From: Adhaeribacter arboris
GTDB lineage: Bacteria > Bacteroidota > Bacteroidia > Cytophagales > Hymenobacteraceae
DNA: 64,000 bases
Reading direction: 5' to 3'
Assembly: GCF_003023845.1 (NCBI RefSeq)
Contig: NZ_PYFT01000001.1
Span: 6,200,001 to 6,264,000 of the forward strand
Translations under genes and position numbers: made by a program
The notes under the pieces: generated by a model
Told to the model about the DNA's origin: nothing
Database searches by the model: none
What the model saw: the letters and a program-made list of their open reading frames with translations, nothing else
Part shown: positions 25,688-35,052 of the stretch, piece by piece
Layout: each line of letters opens with the position of its first letter
Position numbering within the stretch: the first letter of the stretch is position 1

Positions 25688-26941
25688 TTATAGTACTTCT
25701 ATTTCTTCTATGGCGCTTTCGCGCACATTTTCAGGAGTAGCATTACTTGTTTGGAAATTGCCGGTGGTTACCAAAAATGCATCCGATGCGCGAATTAGTT
25801 GAATGTGCAGTAATAAGGTTTCGAGACGCACATAACCGATAACGTATTTAAAATCTTTGGCGATGAATTTCTCGGAGATATTTTCGAATTGCAGCGTTTT
25901 GAGTAATTCTTTGTTCGTGTATCGCAAATAAATTTCTACTTCAATGTTATTGGTAGAATTAACTTCAATGTGTTGCAGGTGTTTTTTGTATTCGTACTTG
26001 TAGCCGTAAGTCAGGGCGGATATATCCGATAAAACTGCCGAACCAGTAGGATAGCCACCCGCTCCTTTACCCGAAAAGAATTGTTTTTCGGAAAATGCCG
26101 CCTCTACAATTACGCCATTATATTCGTTTTCTACGTTGTAAAGCGGATGTTTACGGGTAATGAACTGCGGCATCACAAATAAGGTAACCGTAGCTTCGTC
26201 TACTTTACTTACGTGTGGCACCAGTTTAATTTTATAATCTTTCTCGCGGGCGTACTGGATATCGTACTTCGATAAATTTTGAATGCCGATGTTAAAAATG
26301 GTATCCGGGTTCAGGAACAAGCCAAAGGCGTGCGCCGCGATAATGGTTAATTTATATTTGGGGTCAAATCCGCCTACGTCTAAAGTTGGGTCAGTTTCGG
26401 CGAAACCTAAGTCTTGCGCTTGTTTAAGAGCAATGTCGTAATCTAAGTTCTCGTTAAAAATTTTTGATAATATGTAGTTGGAAGAACCATTGAAAATACC
26501 ACTTACGGCATAAAGTAATTCATTATCATAGTATTCTTCCAGCGTCCGGATAATGGGAATAGAACCACAGCAAGAAGCTTCGTACAGCAGCGATACCTGG
26601 TTTTCGTGCTGTAATTGCACTAGTTCTTCCAGATGCTGAGCCACCATTTTTTTGTTAGCCGTTACTACGTTTTTTCCTTGTTTTAAAGCAGTAGCTACAA
26701 TATCAAAGGCTTCGTCGGCATTATCAATTAACTCAACAATCAGGTCAATATCCGGATTGTTTAAAATATCTTCTTTCTCGAAAGTAAAACAGGAAGCGGG
26801 CAGCTTTCGTTTTTTGTGATGGTCTTTCACGCATATTTTTTCGATGCTGGCTTTTATCCCCCGGCTGTTCGCCAATACATCGTATAAGCCTTGCCCCACG
26901 CAGCCAAATCCAAATAAACCTATTTTCTGAATTTTAGTCAT
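25688..26941 (-). CDS. hom: Homoserine dehydrogenase
   Basis: Reduces aspartate semialdehyde to homoserine, the branch point to methionine and threonine. The 417-aa protein has an N-terminal Rossmann fold (GLFGFGCVGQGLYDVL, residues 8-23), the catalytic core with ANKKMVA, SGIFNGSSNYILSKI, and GFAETDPTLDVGGFDPKYKL, and a C-terminal extension (about 340-417) in place of a clear ACT domain. No aspartokinase is fused. It lies 195 bases downstream of metX on the same strand and supplies its substrate. Confidence 0.93.
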   Translation of the reverse strand: MTKIQKIGLFGFGCVGQGLYDVLANSRGIKASIEKICVKDHHKKRKLPASCFTFEKEDILNNPDIDLIVELIDNADEAFDIVATALKQGKNVVTANKKMVAQHLEELVQLQHENQVSLLYEASCCGSIPIIRTLEEYYDNELLYAVSGIFNGSSNYILSKIFNENLDYDIALKQAQDLGFAETDPTLDVGGFDPKYKLTIIAAHAFGLFLNPDTIFNIGIQNLSKYDIQYAREKDYKIKLVPHVSKVDEATVTLFVMPQFITRKHPLYNVENEYNGVIVEAAFSEKQFFSGKGAGGYPTGSAVLSDISALTYGYKYEYKKHLQHIEVNSTNNIEVEIYLRYTNKELLKTLQFENISEKFIAKDFKYVIGYVRLETLLLHIQLIRASDAFLVTTGNFQTSNATPENVRESAIEEIEVL

Positions 26942-27136
26942 TGTTAATGAAGTAATACGTTTTACGTTTTAAGTGGTAGGTTAACAACTTGATTTAACGT
27001 AATCGTTATAAATATAGAAAGCTAATGTGAATCAAATGTTTATTAATATTAAATGTAAAATTGAGCATACGTTCTACCAAATAGAAATGCTACAGAAACC
27101 GTATTTCGAAACTTCCCACCTATCACCTAAAACGTA

Positions 27137-28168
27137 CTACCTATTCGCTACCGGTACGGCCAGAAACGTTTCAATAAGCTGCGTTAATTTCTCGGTTTCA
27201 ATCAAGAATCCATCGTGTCCGTAGAATGAATCAATTTCCTGGTAGAGTGCTCCCGGAATATGTTGAGCCAAAAATTGTTGCTCCGTTACCGGAAACAATA
27301 AATCAGAGCTGATGCCTATCACTAAAGTTTTGGCTTTTATTTGCTGTAAAGCACTCTCCACGCTGTGGCGCTGCCGGCCCACATTATGCGAGTCCATGGT
27401 TCTACTGAGCGATGTATAGGAATACGCATCAAAACGATTTACTAATTTATCGCCCTGATAATTTTGGTACGAGCTGGCATTAAAATTATCTGTTTTACTT
27501 AAATCTGTTTCGCGTTGCGTTTTACAATACGTATCGTAAGTACGGTAGCTGAGCAGGGCTATTGCCCGGGCGGCTTTTAAGCCTTTGCGACCTCCTTCCG
27601 GTATATTTAAATGAAAAGTTTCATCCGCGCGAATGGCCATACGCTGAGCTTCGTTAAAAGCAATACCCCACGGCGAATGAAACGCATTAGTAGCAACTAT
27701 TAATAAATGTTGAATAATTTCGGGCTGTAAAATGGCCCATTCCAGGGCTTGCTGTCCACCCAAGGAGCCGCCTAGTAAAATATTAATTTTAGAAATACCC
27801 AGGTGTTGCCGTAAAATTTCGTGAGCGGCCACCATATCGCGGATAGTAATATCCGGAAAAGATTGATAATACAAGGTACCGGTTGCCGGATTTTTCGAAA
27901 GCGGACCAGTAGTACCATAGCAAGAGCCTAAAATGTTGGCGCAGACAATAAAATGTTCTTCGGGATTAAACAGGAAACCTTGACCAAATAAACCTTTCCA
28001 CCAGTCAAATACATCGGCATTGGCCGTAAGAGCATGACAAACCCAAATAACATTGTTTTTTTTGGCGTTTAACTTACCGTAAGTATGATAGGTAATCTGA
28101 AGCTGAGGTACTATTTTCCCACTTTCGAGTAAAAAAGGCTGCGGGCAATGTAAAATTTCCTGACTCAT
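27137..28168 (-). CDS. metX: Homoserine O-acetyltransferase
   Basis: Transfers acetyl from acetyl-CoA to homoserine, the first committed methionine step; MetY then uses the product. From ATG 28168 the protein is 343 aa of the alpha/beta-hydrolase fold, with the nucleophile elbow GGSLGGQQALEW, the acid Asp in SSDLLFP and the His in GHDGFL. An upstream in-frame ATG at 28225 would add 19 residues, but a TATCTTTG promoter element lies between the two (28187-28194), so 28168 is preferred. The substrate (homoserine, not serine) is inferred from the neighbours hom and metY. Confidence 0.93.
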   Translation of the reverse strand: MSQEILHCPQPFLLESGKIVPQLQITYHTYGKLNAKKNNVIWVCHALTANADVFDWWKGLFGQGFLFNPEEHFIVCANILGSCYGTTGPLSKNPATGTLYYQSFPDITIRDMVAAHEILRQHLGISKINILLGGSLGGQQALEWAILQPEIIQHLLIVATNAFHSPWGIAFNEAQRMAIRADETFHLNIPEGGRKGLKAARAIALLSYRTYDTYCKTQRETDLSKTDNFNASSYQNYQGDKLVNRFDAYSYTSLSRTMDSHNVGRQRHSVESALQQIKAKTLVIGISSDLLFPVTEQQFLAQHIPGALYQEIDSFYGHDGFLIETEKLTQLIETFLAVPVANR

Positions 28169-28186
28169 GCGTTGTATTATTTCCGC

Positions 28187-28194
28187 AAAGATAC
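28187..28194 (-). promoter_or_regulatory. -7 promoter element of metX
   Basis: TATCTTTG on the minus strand, about 19 bases before the metX ATG at 28168. It fits TAnnTTTG. A -33 TTTG at the right distance is not obvious. Confidence 0.45.
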
Positions 28195-28228
28195 AAAAAC
28201 CAAATTTACAGTCAGGAAATTCCACTCC

Positions 28229-28455
28229 CGCACAGTCTGCTCGCTAGTTAGACAACAACAATTATTGTTACCGCCGCTAAACAAAGGCAGTTTTTGATTA
28301 GTGTTTTTCTTCACGGATAATTATAAAGTAAAATACGTAGTAGTTTTCAGAGATTAATATTTTATTCAGACAAAGTTCTTACTTCTACTACCAGATAAAA
28401 CAAATCTTAGCCGACTTTTTCTATTAACAGAAATAGCCGACTAAGAACAATTAGA
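28229..28455. other. Non-coding interval between metY and metX
   Basis: A/T-rich with no gene seen. AGCCGACT occurs twice (near 28409 and 28436) as a direct repeat around a short TTTCT...AGAAA dyad just after the metY stop; a terminator is not clear. Confidence 0.4.
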
Positions 28456-29889
<1,434 letters not shown>

Positions 29890-29904
29890 CTAAAATCTGC
29901 GGTA

Positions 29905-29942
29905 TTGCTCAATTAAAAACAAAATAGATAGAGAAAGAGCAA
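29905..29942 (-). promoter_or_regulatory. Possible attenuator hairpin between the leader frame and metY
   Basis: TTGCTC (29942-29937 as read on the minus strand) can pair with GAGCAA (29910-29905) around a 26-base pyrimidine-rich loop, and T-rich sequence follows before the metY ATG. Its place, 23 bases after the leader-frame stop, suits an attenuation role, but the stem is short. Confidence 0.3.
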
Positions 29943-29964
29943 ATGCGGAAGAAACAGGAACAGC

Positions 29965-30087
29965 TTAACAGTAATACCAGCTACTACAACAACCAAAAGG
30001 CGCGGTCCACGAGAAAATAGAAAGTACCGGGATAACAGCAGATTTGTGCGCACTAGCAGACCCGGAAGAATTTAAAGCGTATTTCAT
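29965..30087 (-). CDS. 40-residue leader reading frame with Cys-rich C-terminus, upstream of metY
   Basis: ATG at 30087-30085 opens only 9 bases after the 3' side of the riboswitch P1 helix, and the frame runs to TAA at 29967-29965 (40 residues). It begins MKYALNSSGSASAHK and ends PFGCCSSWYYC, with three Cys in the last eight residues just before the stop. It lies wholly inside the metY leader, with 120 bases between its stop and the metY start. Its position suggests a translated leader peptide through which Cys supply could add to SAM control. That is inference; the frame could also be chance. I do not recognise the peptide. Confidence 0.45.
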   Translation of the reverse strand: MKYALNSSGSASAHKSAVIPVLSIFSWTAPFGCCSSWYYC

Positions 30088-30096
30088 GTTAAATTA

Positions 30097-30200
30097 ATTT
30101 ATATTTCCCCAAGTCGGGATAGGATTTGGCACCTTTCAACAAAGGGTTGATGGTTGCCAGAGGGTCAGGGAGCCTATTCTCTCGCCTCTTCTTTATAAAT
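30097..30200 (-). ncRNA. SAM-I (S-box) riboswitch in the metY leader
   Basis: Read on the minus strand: P1 (30200-30194 with 30103-30097, ATTTATA/TATAAAT), then AAGAGGCGAGAG and CTCCCTGACCCTCTGGCAACC (P2 and internal loop split across 30190-30140), P3 around ATCAACCC...GGGTTGAT-like sequence, the conserved AAAGGTGCCAAATCC joining region, and P4 (TCCC-GACTT-GGGGA). The order and the conserved GGCAACC and GGTGCCAAATCC blocks match the S-box. It senses S-adenosylmethionine and should lower metY expression. Whether it acts on transcription, or on translation of the following small frame, is not clear. Confidence 0.85.
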
Positions 30201-30231
30201 CAATTCTGTTCAGGAACAGGGTTTGATGCTG

Positions 30232-30264
30232 CAAATTAAGCAGAGGATTTAGGATATTTCCAAA
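30232..30264 (-). promoter_or_regulatory. Promoter of the metY riboswitch leader
   Basis: On the minus strand TTTG (30264-30261), 21 bases, then TTAATTTG (30239-30232), one base off TAnnTTTG. The predicted start lies about 25 bases before the riboswitch P1. Confidence 0.6.
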
Positions 30265-30345
30265 TTTGCCTTCGTATTTTTATTCGTGTGAGGCAGAAGT
30301 AAAAGGCAATAATATGTACTTTATTCGAATACTTGCAAAGAAAAG

Positions 30346-30365
30346 ATTTACCCATCTATGGGTAA
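30346..30365 (-). terminator. Probable terminator of the nucleoside transporter gene
   Basis: TTTACCCA (30365-30358 on the minus strand) pairs with TGGGTAAA (30353-30346) around a 4-base loop, followed by the T-rich TCTTTTCTTT; it lies 10 bases after the stop. Confidence 0.6.
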
Positions 30366-30374
30366 AGTAATATT

Positions 30375-31613
30375 TTATATGAGTAATCCCGCCAGAGTAG
30401 CCGAAAGATAAGAAGCCAGAGTGCCACAGATAAGAGCCCGGAAACCTAACTTCGCTAAATCGGCCCGGCGCGAAGGAGCCAGTTCCCCGATACCGCCTAC
30501 TTGAATAGCAATAGACGAAAAATTGGCAAAGCCGCAGAGAGCAAAACTGGTAATAAGTAGAGTTTTAGGTTGAAGGGTTTCTTTAATTTTAACTAAATCC
30601 AGGTAAGCTACAAATTCGTTTACTACCATTTTGGTGCCCATTAACGCTCCGGCAGTTTCTACATCTTTGGCGGGCACGCCCATGGCCCAGGCAAAAACCG
30701 CGAAAAGTTTACCCAGTAAAAAGTTTAAACTAAGGGTAGGTACTTGTATAAGCAAACCTAATTTATTAAGTAAAACATCCATTAAAGCAATTAAAGCAAT
30801 AAACCCGATTAGCATGGCAACTACATTTAAACCTACTTTTAAGCCATCCGAGGCGCCGGCCGCAATAGCATCAATGATATTGGCGTGCGATTTTTTTACT
30901 TCGAGTTTTACGATGCCTTTCGTTTCGGATTGTTCAGTCTCCGGGTACACGATTTTAGCAATAACCAAAGCTCCCGGCGCGGCCATTAAACTGGCGGCCA
31001 GTAAATACGGGGCCGGTACGCCAAAAGAAATATAAGTTGCCATTACCCCGCCCGCAATACAAGCAAAAGAACCGGCCATAGAGGCCATTAATTCCGAATT
31101 AGTCATGCCTTTCAGGTAAGGTTTAATCATGATTTGAGCCTCTACCTGACCCACAAAGGCACTGGCTACATTGGATACTGCTTCGGCGCCGCTTACGCCC
31201 ATCGCCCAATGCACTACCTTTGCCATACCGGATACTATTATTTGCATTAGTCCAATGTGGTAAGCAATATTCACCAGTACGGCCACAAAAATAATGGTAG
31301 GGATTACGTTAAAGAAAAAAATGTAATCGTTGCCCACGCCGAACGCTTTTGTTAATACCTCCCGGTTTACCAATGAGCCGAAAACAAAAGCAGAGCCTTG
31401 CTGAGCCAGACTCAGTAACTTTTCGATGCTGTGGCCTACGTAGCCAAACAGGGCTTTCCCTACTTCGGTTTTCAGGATAAAAACCGCCAGCCCAAATTGC
31501 AGTAATAAACCTACTCCTACCAGCCGGTAATTAATGGCTTTGCGGTTGTTGGAAAGTAAAAAAGCTAAACCTAAAATCAATACTATTCCAATCAGCCCCG
31601 TAAATCGCTCCAT
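30375..31613 (-). CDS. Concentrative nucleoside transporter (CNT/NupC family)
   Basis: A 412-aa polytopic inner-membrane symporter for nucleosides, probably Na+- or H+-driven. Features of the CNT family: an N-terminal membrane region (LIGIVLILGLAFLLS), the gate domain, GQVEAQIMIKPYLKGMTNSELMASMAGSFACIAGGVMA in the substrate-binding core (given here only as landmarks QVEAQ and SMAGSFACIAGG), GTKMVVNEFVAYLDL and the C-terminal FALCGFANFSSIAIQVGG. Length matches the family (about 400 aa). It lies upstream of the metY leader but is separated from it by a terminator. Which nucleosides it takes cannot be told. Confidence 0.9.
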   Translation of the reverse strand: MERFTGLIGIVLILGLAFLLSNNRKAINYRLVGVGLLLQFGLAVFILKTEVGKALFGYVGHSIEKLLSLAQQGSAFVFGSLVNREVLTKAFGVGNDYIFFFNVIPTIIFVAVLVNIAYHIGLMQIIVSGMAKVVHWAMGVSGAEAVSNVASAFVGQVEAQIMIKPYLKGMTNSELMASMAGSFACIAGGVMATYISFGVPAPYLLAASLMAAPGALVIAKIVYPETEQSETKGIVKLEVKKSHANIIDAIAAGASDGLKVGLNVVAMLIGFIALIALMDVLLNKLGLLIQVPTLSLNFLLGKLFAVFAWAMGVPAKDVETAGALMGTKMVVNEFVAYLDLVKIKETLQPKTLLITSFALCGFANFSSIAIQVGGIGELAPSRRADLAKLGFRALICGTLASYLSATLAGLLI

Positions 31614-31793
31614 AAAAAGTTAAAAATGTAAATAAAAATAGTATCAGAATTTTATGATTTTGTTATCTCACCCGGCCGGTAATTCTACGCTGAACAGCTA
31701 AAGATAAATTAATTATCCAGATAAATACCTGGTTTTTACTTGCCCGAAAAAGTATCGTTTGAGTTAGATGAAACGAAAATCCGGCAAAAAGAA

Positions 31794-31823
31794 AAAGGCT
31801 TCAGGAAAATAACTGAAGCCTTT
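31794..31823 (-). terminator. Terminator of sod
   Basis: AAAGGCTTCAG (31794-31804) and CTGAAGCCTTT (31813-31823) form an 11-bp stem with an 8-base loop, 20 bases after the sod stop; the minus strand continues with TTTTTC. Confidence 0.82.
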
Positions 31824-31842
31824 ACAATAAATGAAAGACAAT

Positions 31843-32454
31843 TTAGCTAGCTTGAGCGAGCCGGCGGTTTACTTCGTCCCAATTAATCAGGTTAAAGAAA
31901 GCGGCAATGTACTCGGGCCGCCGATTTTGGTATTTTAAATAATAGGCGTGTTCCCAAACATCTAATCCTAATAAAGGAAAGCCGCCGCAGTTATTCTCGG
32001 TATCCATCAGCGGATTGTCTTGGTTGGCAGTAGAGCAAATCTGTAAACTACCTCCATCCATCTGGCAAAGCCAGGCCCAACCAGAACCGAAACGGGTCGT
32101 AGCCGCTTTCGTAAATTCATCTTTAAATTTTTCGTAAGAGCCAAAGGCACTGGTAATAGCATCAGCAATTGGGCCCGTAGGCTCGCCACCCGCATTGGGG
32201 GCCAGAATAGTCCAGAACAAATTATGGTTATAATAGCCGCCGCCATTATTGCGAACTGCTGCCGGTGCTTTACTAATATTCTGCAGGATTTCTTCAATGG
32301 TTTTTCCTTCCAAATCAGTACCCTGGATAGCATTGTTCAGATTAGTAGTATAAGCCTGGTGATGCTTGGTATGGTGGATCTCCATGGTTTGACGATCAAT
32401 GTTCGGCTCCAGGGCATCGTAGGCGTAAGGTAATTGAGGTAATTCGAAAGCCAT
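31843..32454 (-). CDS. Superoxide dismutase (Fe/Mn type)
   Basis: Turns superoxide into O2 and H2O2. The 203-aa protein has the Fe/Mn SOD layout: N-terminal [15 protein letters not shown], ligand His27 in [12 protein letters not shown], a second His in [11 protein letters not shown], and the Asp/His ligands in [27 protein letters not shown] and QDNPLM are also present. No signal peptide, so cytosolic. I cannot tell Mn from Fe use with certainty; the GG-x-N-N region and QDNPLM agree with Mn or cambialistic enzymes. A full promoter lies just upstream, inside the tadA gene end. Confidence 0.95.
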   Translation of the reverse strand: MAFELPQLPYAYDALEPNIDRQTMEIHHTKHHQAYTTNLNNAIQGTDLEGKTIEEILQNISKAPAAVRNNGGGYYNHNLFWTILAPNAGGEPTGPIADAITSAFGSYEKFKDEFTKAATTRFGSGWAWLCQMDGGSLQICSTANQDNPLMDTENNCGGFPLLGLDVWEHAYYLKYQNRRPEYIAAFFNLINWDEVNRRLAQAS

Positions 32455-32511
32455 AGTTTTATAGGTTTAAAGGTTAGATGATAGGGTATGTATATTGATT
32501 ACACAAGCGGC

Positions 32512-32542
32512 CAAATATAGCCGCTAATTTCGTTTATTCAAA
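32512..32542 (-). promoter_or_regulatory. Promoter of sod, overlapping the end of tadA
   Basis: On the minus strand TTTG (32542-32539), 19 bases, then TATATTTG (32519-32512), a full Bacteroidota promoter. The -33 element lies inside the last codons of tadA. Confidence 0.7.
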
Positions 32543-32970
32543 AAAAACTCCCGGAGCAGTTCGGCGCATTCTTGCGCCAGAATACCGCTTTCCATTTCCG
32601 TTTTAGGGTGCAAGAGAGTGCTCCCAAATCGTCGAAAACCGCGTTTTGGATCGGGGGTTGCAAATACCAGCCGCTTTAATTGCGCCCAATAACTTGCCCC
32701 CGCACACATTACGCAGGGTTCTACGGTTACGTACAGCGTGCATTCGTGTAAATATTTGTTGCCTAAATAATTTTCAGCGGCCGTAATAGCCAGTATTTCG
32801 GCGTGAGCGGTAACATCGTTTAACTTTTCCGTTTGATTATAGGCCCGGGCAATTATTTTATTCTGGCTTACTACTACTGCCCCAATCGGAAGTTCGCCTT
32901 CTTCTAAAGCGTACAGCGCTTGCTTGTAAGCTTCTTTCATGAAATGTTCGTCGCTGAATACCGAAAGCAC
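32524..32970 (-). CDS. tadA: tRNA-specific adenosine deaminase
   Basis: Converts A34 of tRNA-Arg (ACG) to inosine. The 148-aa protein has the deaminase zinc site: TAHAEI with the His ligand and catalytic Glu, and VEPCVMCAG with the two Cys. GFRRFGST and a C-terminal basic helix (LLREFFLNKRN) fit bacterial TadA. Start ATG 32970 gives a short N-terminus; an in-frame Met at residue 11 is possible but less good. A related guanine or cytosine deaminase cannot be fully excluded by eye. Confidence 0.88.
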   Translation of the reverse strand: MLSVFSDEHFMKEAYKQALYALEEGELPIGAVVVSQNKIIARAYNQTEKLNDVTAHAEILAITAAENYLGNKYLHECTLYVTVEPCVMCAGASYWAQLKRLVFATPDPKRGFRRFGSTLLHPKTEMESGILAQECAELLREFFLNKRN

Positions 32971-33009
32971 TTAAAAATTGTATTTAATGATTAAAAATAT
33001 AAGTAGTTG

Positions 33010-33091
33010 TTCGTTGTTCGCTTAATTTAATTTATAAGGCTCCGTAAGTTATCTCACCTGGTAGTCGAAACTACTTTCGTCGAAGTACTTA
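33010..33091. repeat. Family D intergenic repeat, copy 1
   Basis: An 80-base unit (TCGTTGTTCG ... GGCTCCGTAAGTTA ... GTAGTCGAAACTAC ... GAAGTACTTA). It matches the reverse complement of 34801-34881; the right-hand 53 bases agree at about 46 positions. It contains an internal dyad, GTAGTCGAAACTAC. Confidence 0.75.
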
Positions 33092-33138
33092 GAACCAATT
33101 AACTTTAACTGCCTTAGAGCCGATTTGTTCTATAATTT

Positions 33139-33690
33139 TCAGCTAATTTTTATAGAGCGCATTATTTTATTAGCCGTAACTTGCCACTCCGGTTTTAAGT
33201 TAGCCGGACAGTTAAAAGTAAAAATCAAGAGTTTATCGTTTTCGATCGTGTACTGCGCAATTGTGTATTTCTGGATAGGAGCTAATTTATTTTTTTTCTT
33301 GGCGTCATCTTTAACCGACGATACAAACTCAAAAACTAAAAATTCCCGTCCGTTTACGGTAGTTACTTCTTCCCGGATAAATTGTACCTCCGAATACATG
33401 CTCATAATAGCCGGCTTGTAAAATTTTTGTAGCAAGGGTAAATCTTTCTTAGCGAAAGTCGAAGGTTTTTCCGTTACTACTACATCAACAAAACCGTTTG
33501 CGCCGGTATAAGCGGCAATGGGTTTGCGTTGCGCCGGATACCGCGCAGCAATTAACTCGTCGGGCATAATCCCGAAATCTGCCGGCAAAGAGGTGGTAAT
33601 ATTTTTTGTAATCTTAACCGGTTTTAATTTACCTGGTCCAAAGCTGCATAATCCAAAAATGAATGCCAGAGAAAATAAAAAGTGTTTCAT
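33139..33690 (-). CDS. Secreted hypothetical protein
   Basis: I do not recognise a named family. From the ATG at 33690 the product is 183 aa with a signal peptide (MKHFLFSLAFIFGLCSFG), and the mature part is mixed alpha/beta and basic. ADFGIMPDELIAARYP and the central VNGREFLVFEF are its most distinctive stretches; the pattern resembles small periplasmic or outer-membrane-associated proteins of Bacteroidota with a PsbP/MOG1-like fold, but this is a guess. The frame opens at 33702, four residues earlier (MRLFM); starting at 33690 gives a cleaner signal peptide. Confidence 0.7.
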   Translation of the reverse strand: MKHFLFSLAFIFGLCSFGPGKLKPVKITKNITTSLPADFGIMPDELIAARYPAQRKPIAAYTGANGFVDVVVTEKPSTFAKKDLPLLQKFYKPAIMSMYSEVQFIREEVTTVNGREFLVFEFVSSVKDDAKKKNKLAPIQKYTIAQYTIENDKLLIFTFNCPANLKPEWQVTANKIMRSIKIS

Positions 33691-33702
33691 AAATAATCGC
33701 AC

Positions 33703-34177
33703 AATGTGAAGGCAAAGGTTTGACGTATAGCCAACAGTTGTATTTATAACAAATAGGTTTTAAGGTTAGTTGCTTATGCGCAATCGCTTAAGTAAGAGCG
33801 GCTATATTACTTAAAATAAGGTTCTAAATTATTCTTTTTCTGGGTAAGATGTCGAATAATTAATCTAATAAGTACGTATTTATTCTGATTTTTTTAGCTT
33901 ATCTGCGTAAATACTTAACATTTATCCGGTTTTAGGCAAATTTGTTAAAGAATAATTAAATTTATGTAGTTCTAATTCATTTCAAATGTTACCTTTGGCC
34001 TCTTACTAAAATAAGCTAAACTTTTTTCTTAAAAGACAGTACTTACAAACTTCTGATAAGCCATTTGTTTAGTCCAGAGTAGATAAAAAAGTAAATAAAT
34101 TTTTCGGACGTGCAACTAAGTATGCATGGGGAGGGTCTTGACGTTGAAATCTTAAGTTTTATTTGCCGTTGATTACT
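33703..34177. other. Non-coding interval
   Basis: About 470 A/T-rich bases with no convincing gene or structured repeat. It must hold the promoters of the two divergent small genes at its ends. Confidence 0.45.
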
Positions 34178-34384
34178 ATGAAAAAATTGAGTGCCAAACG
34201 AAAAAAAGAACTTTACAGTTTAAGCTCTTTGTTGTTTCATATTATTGCTTTCATCAGTTTACTTTTTATTTTAAACTACAACGCCGAGGAAAAAAAGGTA
34301 GCTAAGAAAGCAAATATCTATGCCTCCTCTCCGGAGTACGAACAGTATAAAGCCACTTCCGGCAGAATCGCTACTTTAAAATAA
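34178..34384 (+). CDS. Small single-pass membrane protein (68 aa)
   Basis: The 68-aa product has a basic N-terminus (MKKLSAKRKKELYSL), one membrane segment (LLFHIIAFISLLFIL) and a Lys-rich, Tyr/Ser-containing tail. ATG at 34178 is preferred; an upstream TTG at 34163 would add five residues. I do not recognise a family. It lies with the secreted unknown protein inside the segment bracketed by the two inverted family D repeats. Confidence 0.55.
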   Translation: MKKLSAKRKKELYSLSSLLFHIIAFISLLFILNYNAEEKKVAKKANIYASSPEYEQYKATSGRIATLK

Positions 34385-34456
34385 CGGTAAGTACTAGTTG
34401 GTATCTTTCGTTAATTTTCAAAAAAATCGGTGTTCCTTCTTTTAAATAAGTTCTCC

Positions 34457-34498
34457 GGCATAGGCATAAAGGTTCTAATAAAACTTTATACCTATGCC
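34457..34498. other. Imperfect hairpin 73 bases after the small membrane protein gene
   Basis: GGCATAGGCATAAAG (34457-34471) and CTTTATACCTATGCC (34484-34498) pair at 14 of 15 positions with a 12-base loop. There is no T-run, so it is not a typical intrinsic terminator. The rest of 34385-34800 shows no gene. Confidence 0.5.
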
Positions 34499-34800
34499 CA
34501 TTCAAAAATGCGTAAACCGGAAGTAAGCCCCCAACCAGAAAGTGTTCTTTATTCAAAGAAACGCAGATTACGTGTAAACTAACCTTCCAGGGGCTTTTAG
34601 TACCTGCTTTGCTCGTTGCGACAAGTGCCCGTTTTAGGTTAAGAGCTTTATACCTTGGCTTAGATCTGTAATTATTTACTGAACGTAAGTAACAAGTTCT
34701 TGCCCTAGGGTATCCAGCATTTATTTTTTGCCTTCCCGTACTGCAAGTAGTTTAGCCCTAATCTTACTCATTTAGCTTTTACAGCTTATTTTCGATTTTG

Positions 34801-34881
34801 TAAGTACTTCAACGAAATTAGTTTCGACTACTGTTTGAGGTAACTTACGGAGCCTCCTAAACGAATGAGTCGAACAACGAA
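34801..34881. repeat. Family D intergenic repeat, copy 2 (inverted)
   Basis: Reverse complement of copy 1 at 33010-33091, with the conserved GGCTCCGTAAGTTA and GTAGTCGAAACTA blocks. The two copies face each other across about 1.7 kb that holds the two small unknown genes. Confidence 0.75.
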
Positions 34882-34911
34882 TAACCCACCACTACTTATT
34901 AAAAGCTAACC

Positions 34912-34942
34912 TTGGCTGAATTACTTATTTTTTATAAGTTTG
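34912..34942 (+). promoter_or_regulatory. Candidate promoter upstream of aspS
   Basis: TTG (34912-34914), 20 bases, TAAGTTTG (34935-34942). It fits the -33/-7 consensus. It would give an aspS leader of about 100 nt; TACCTTTT near 35030 is a weaker alternative nearer the gene. Confidence 0.5.
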
Positions 34943-35052
34943 CCCCCTTAACTTTTACAATTTATCCTTGCTGTTTTTTACTTAGTATGATTTGGTAAAA
35001 AACGGCTCGTTTATGTATTTAGAAGATTGTACCTTTTTATTTAAAATAGTAT

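Noticed and set aside
27027-27224. A 65-codon plus-strand frame over the metX end
   Set aside because: Mostly antisense to metX, with no recognisable protein features.
28169-28225. An earlier metX start adding 19 residues
   Set aside because: The metX -7 element (28187-28194) lies within it, and the conserved N-terminus begins after the ATG at 28168.
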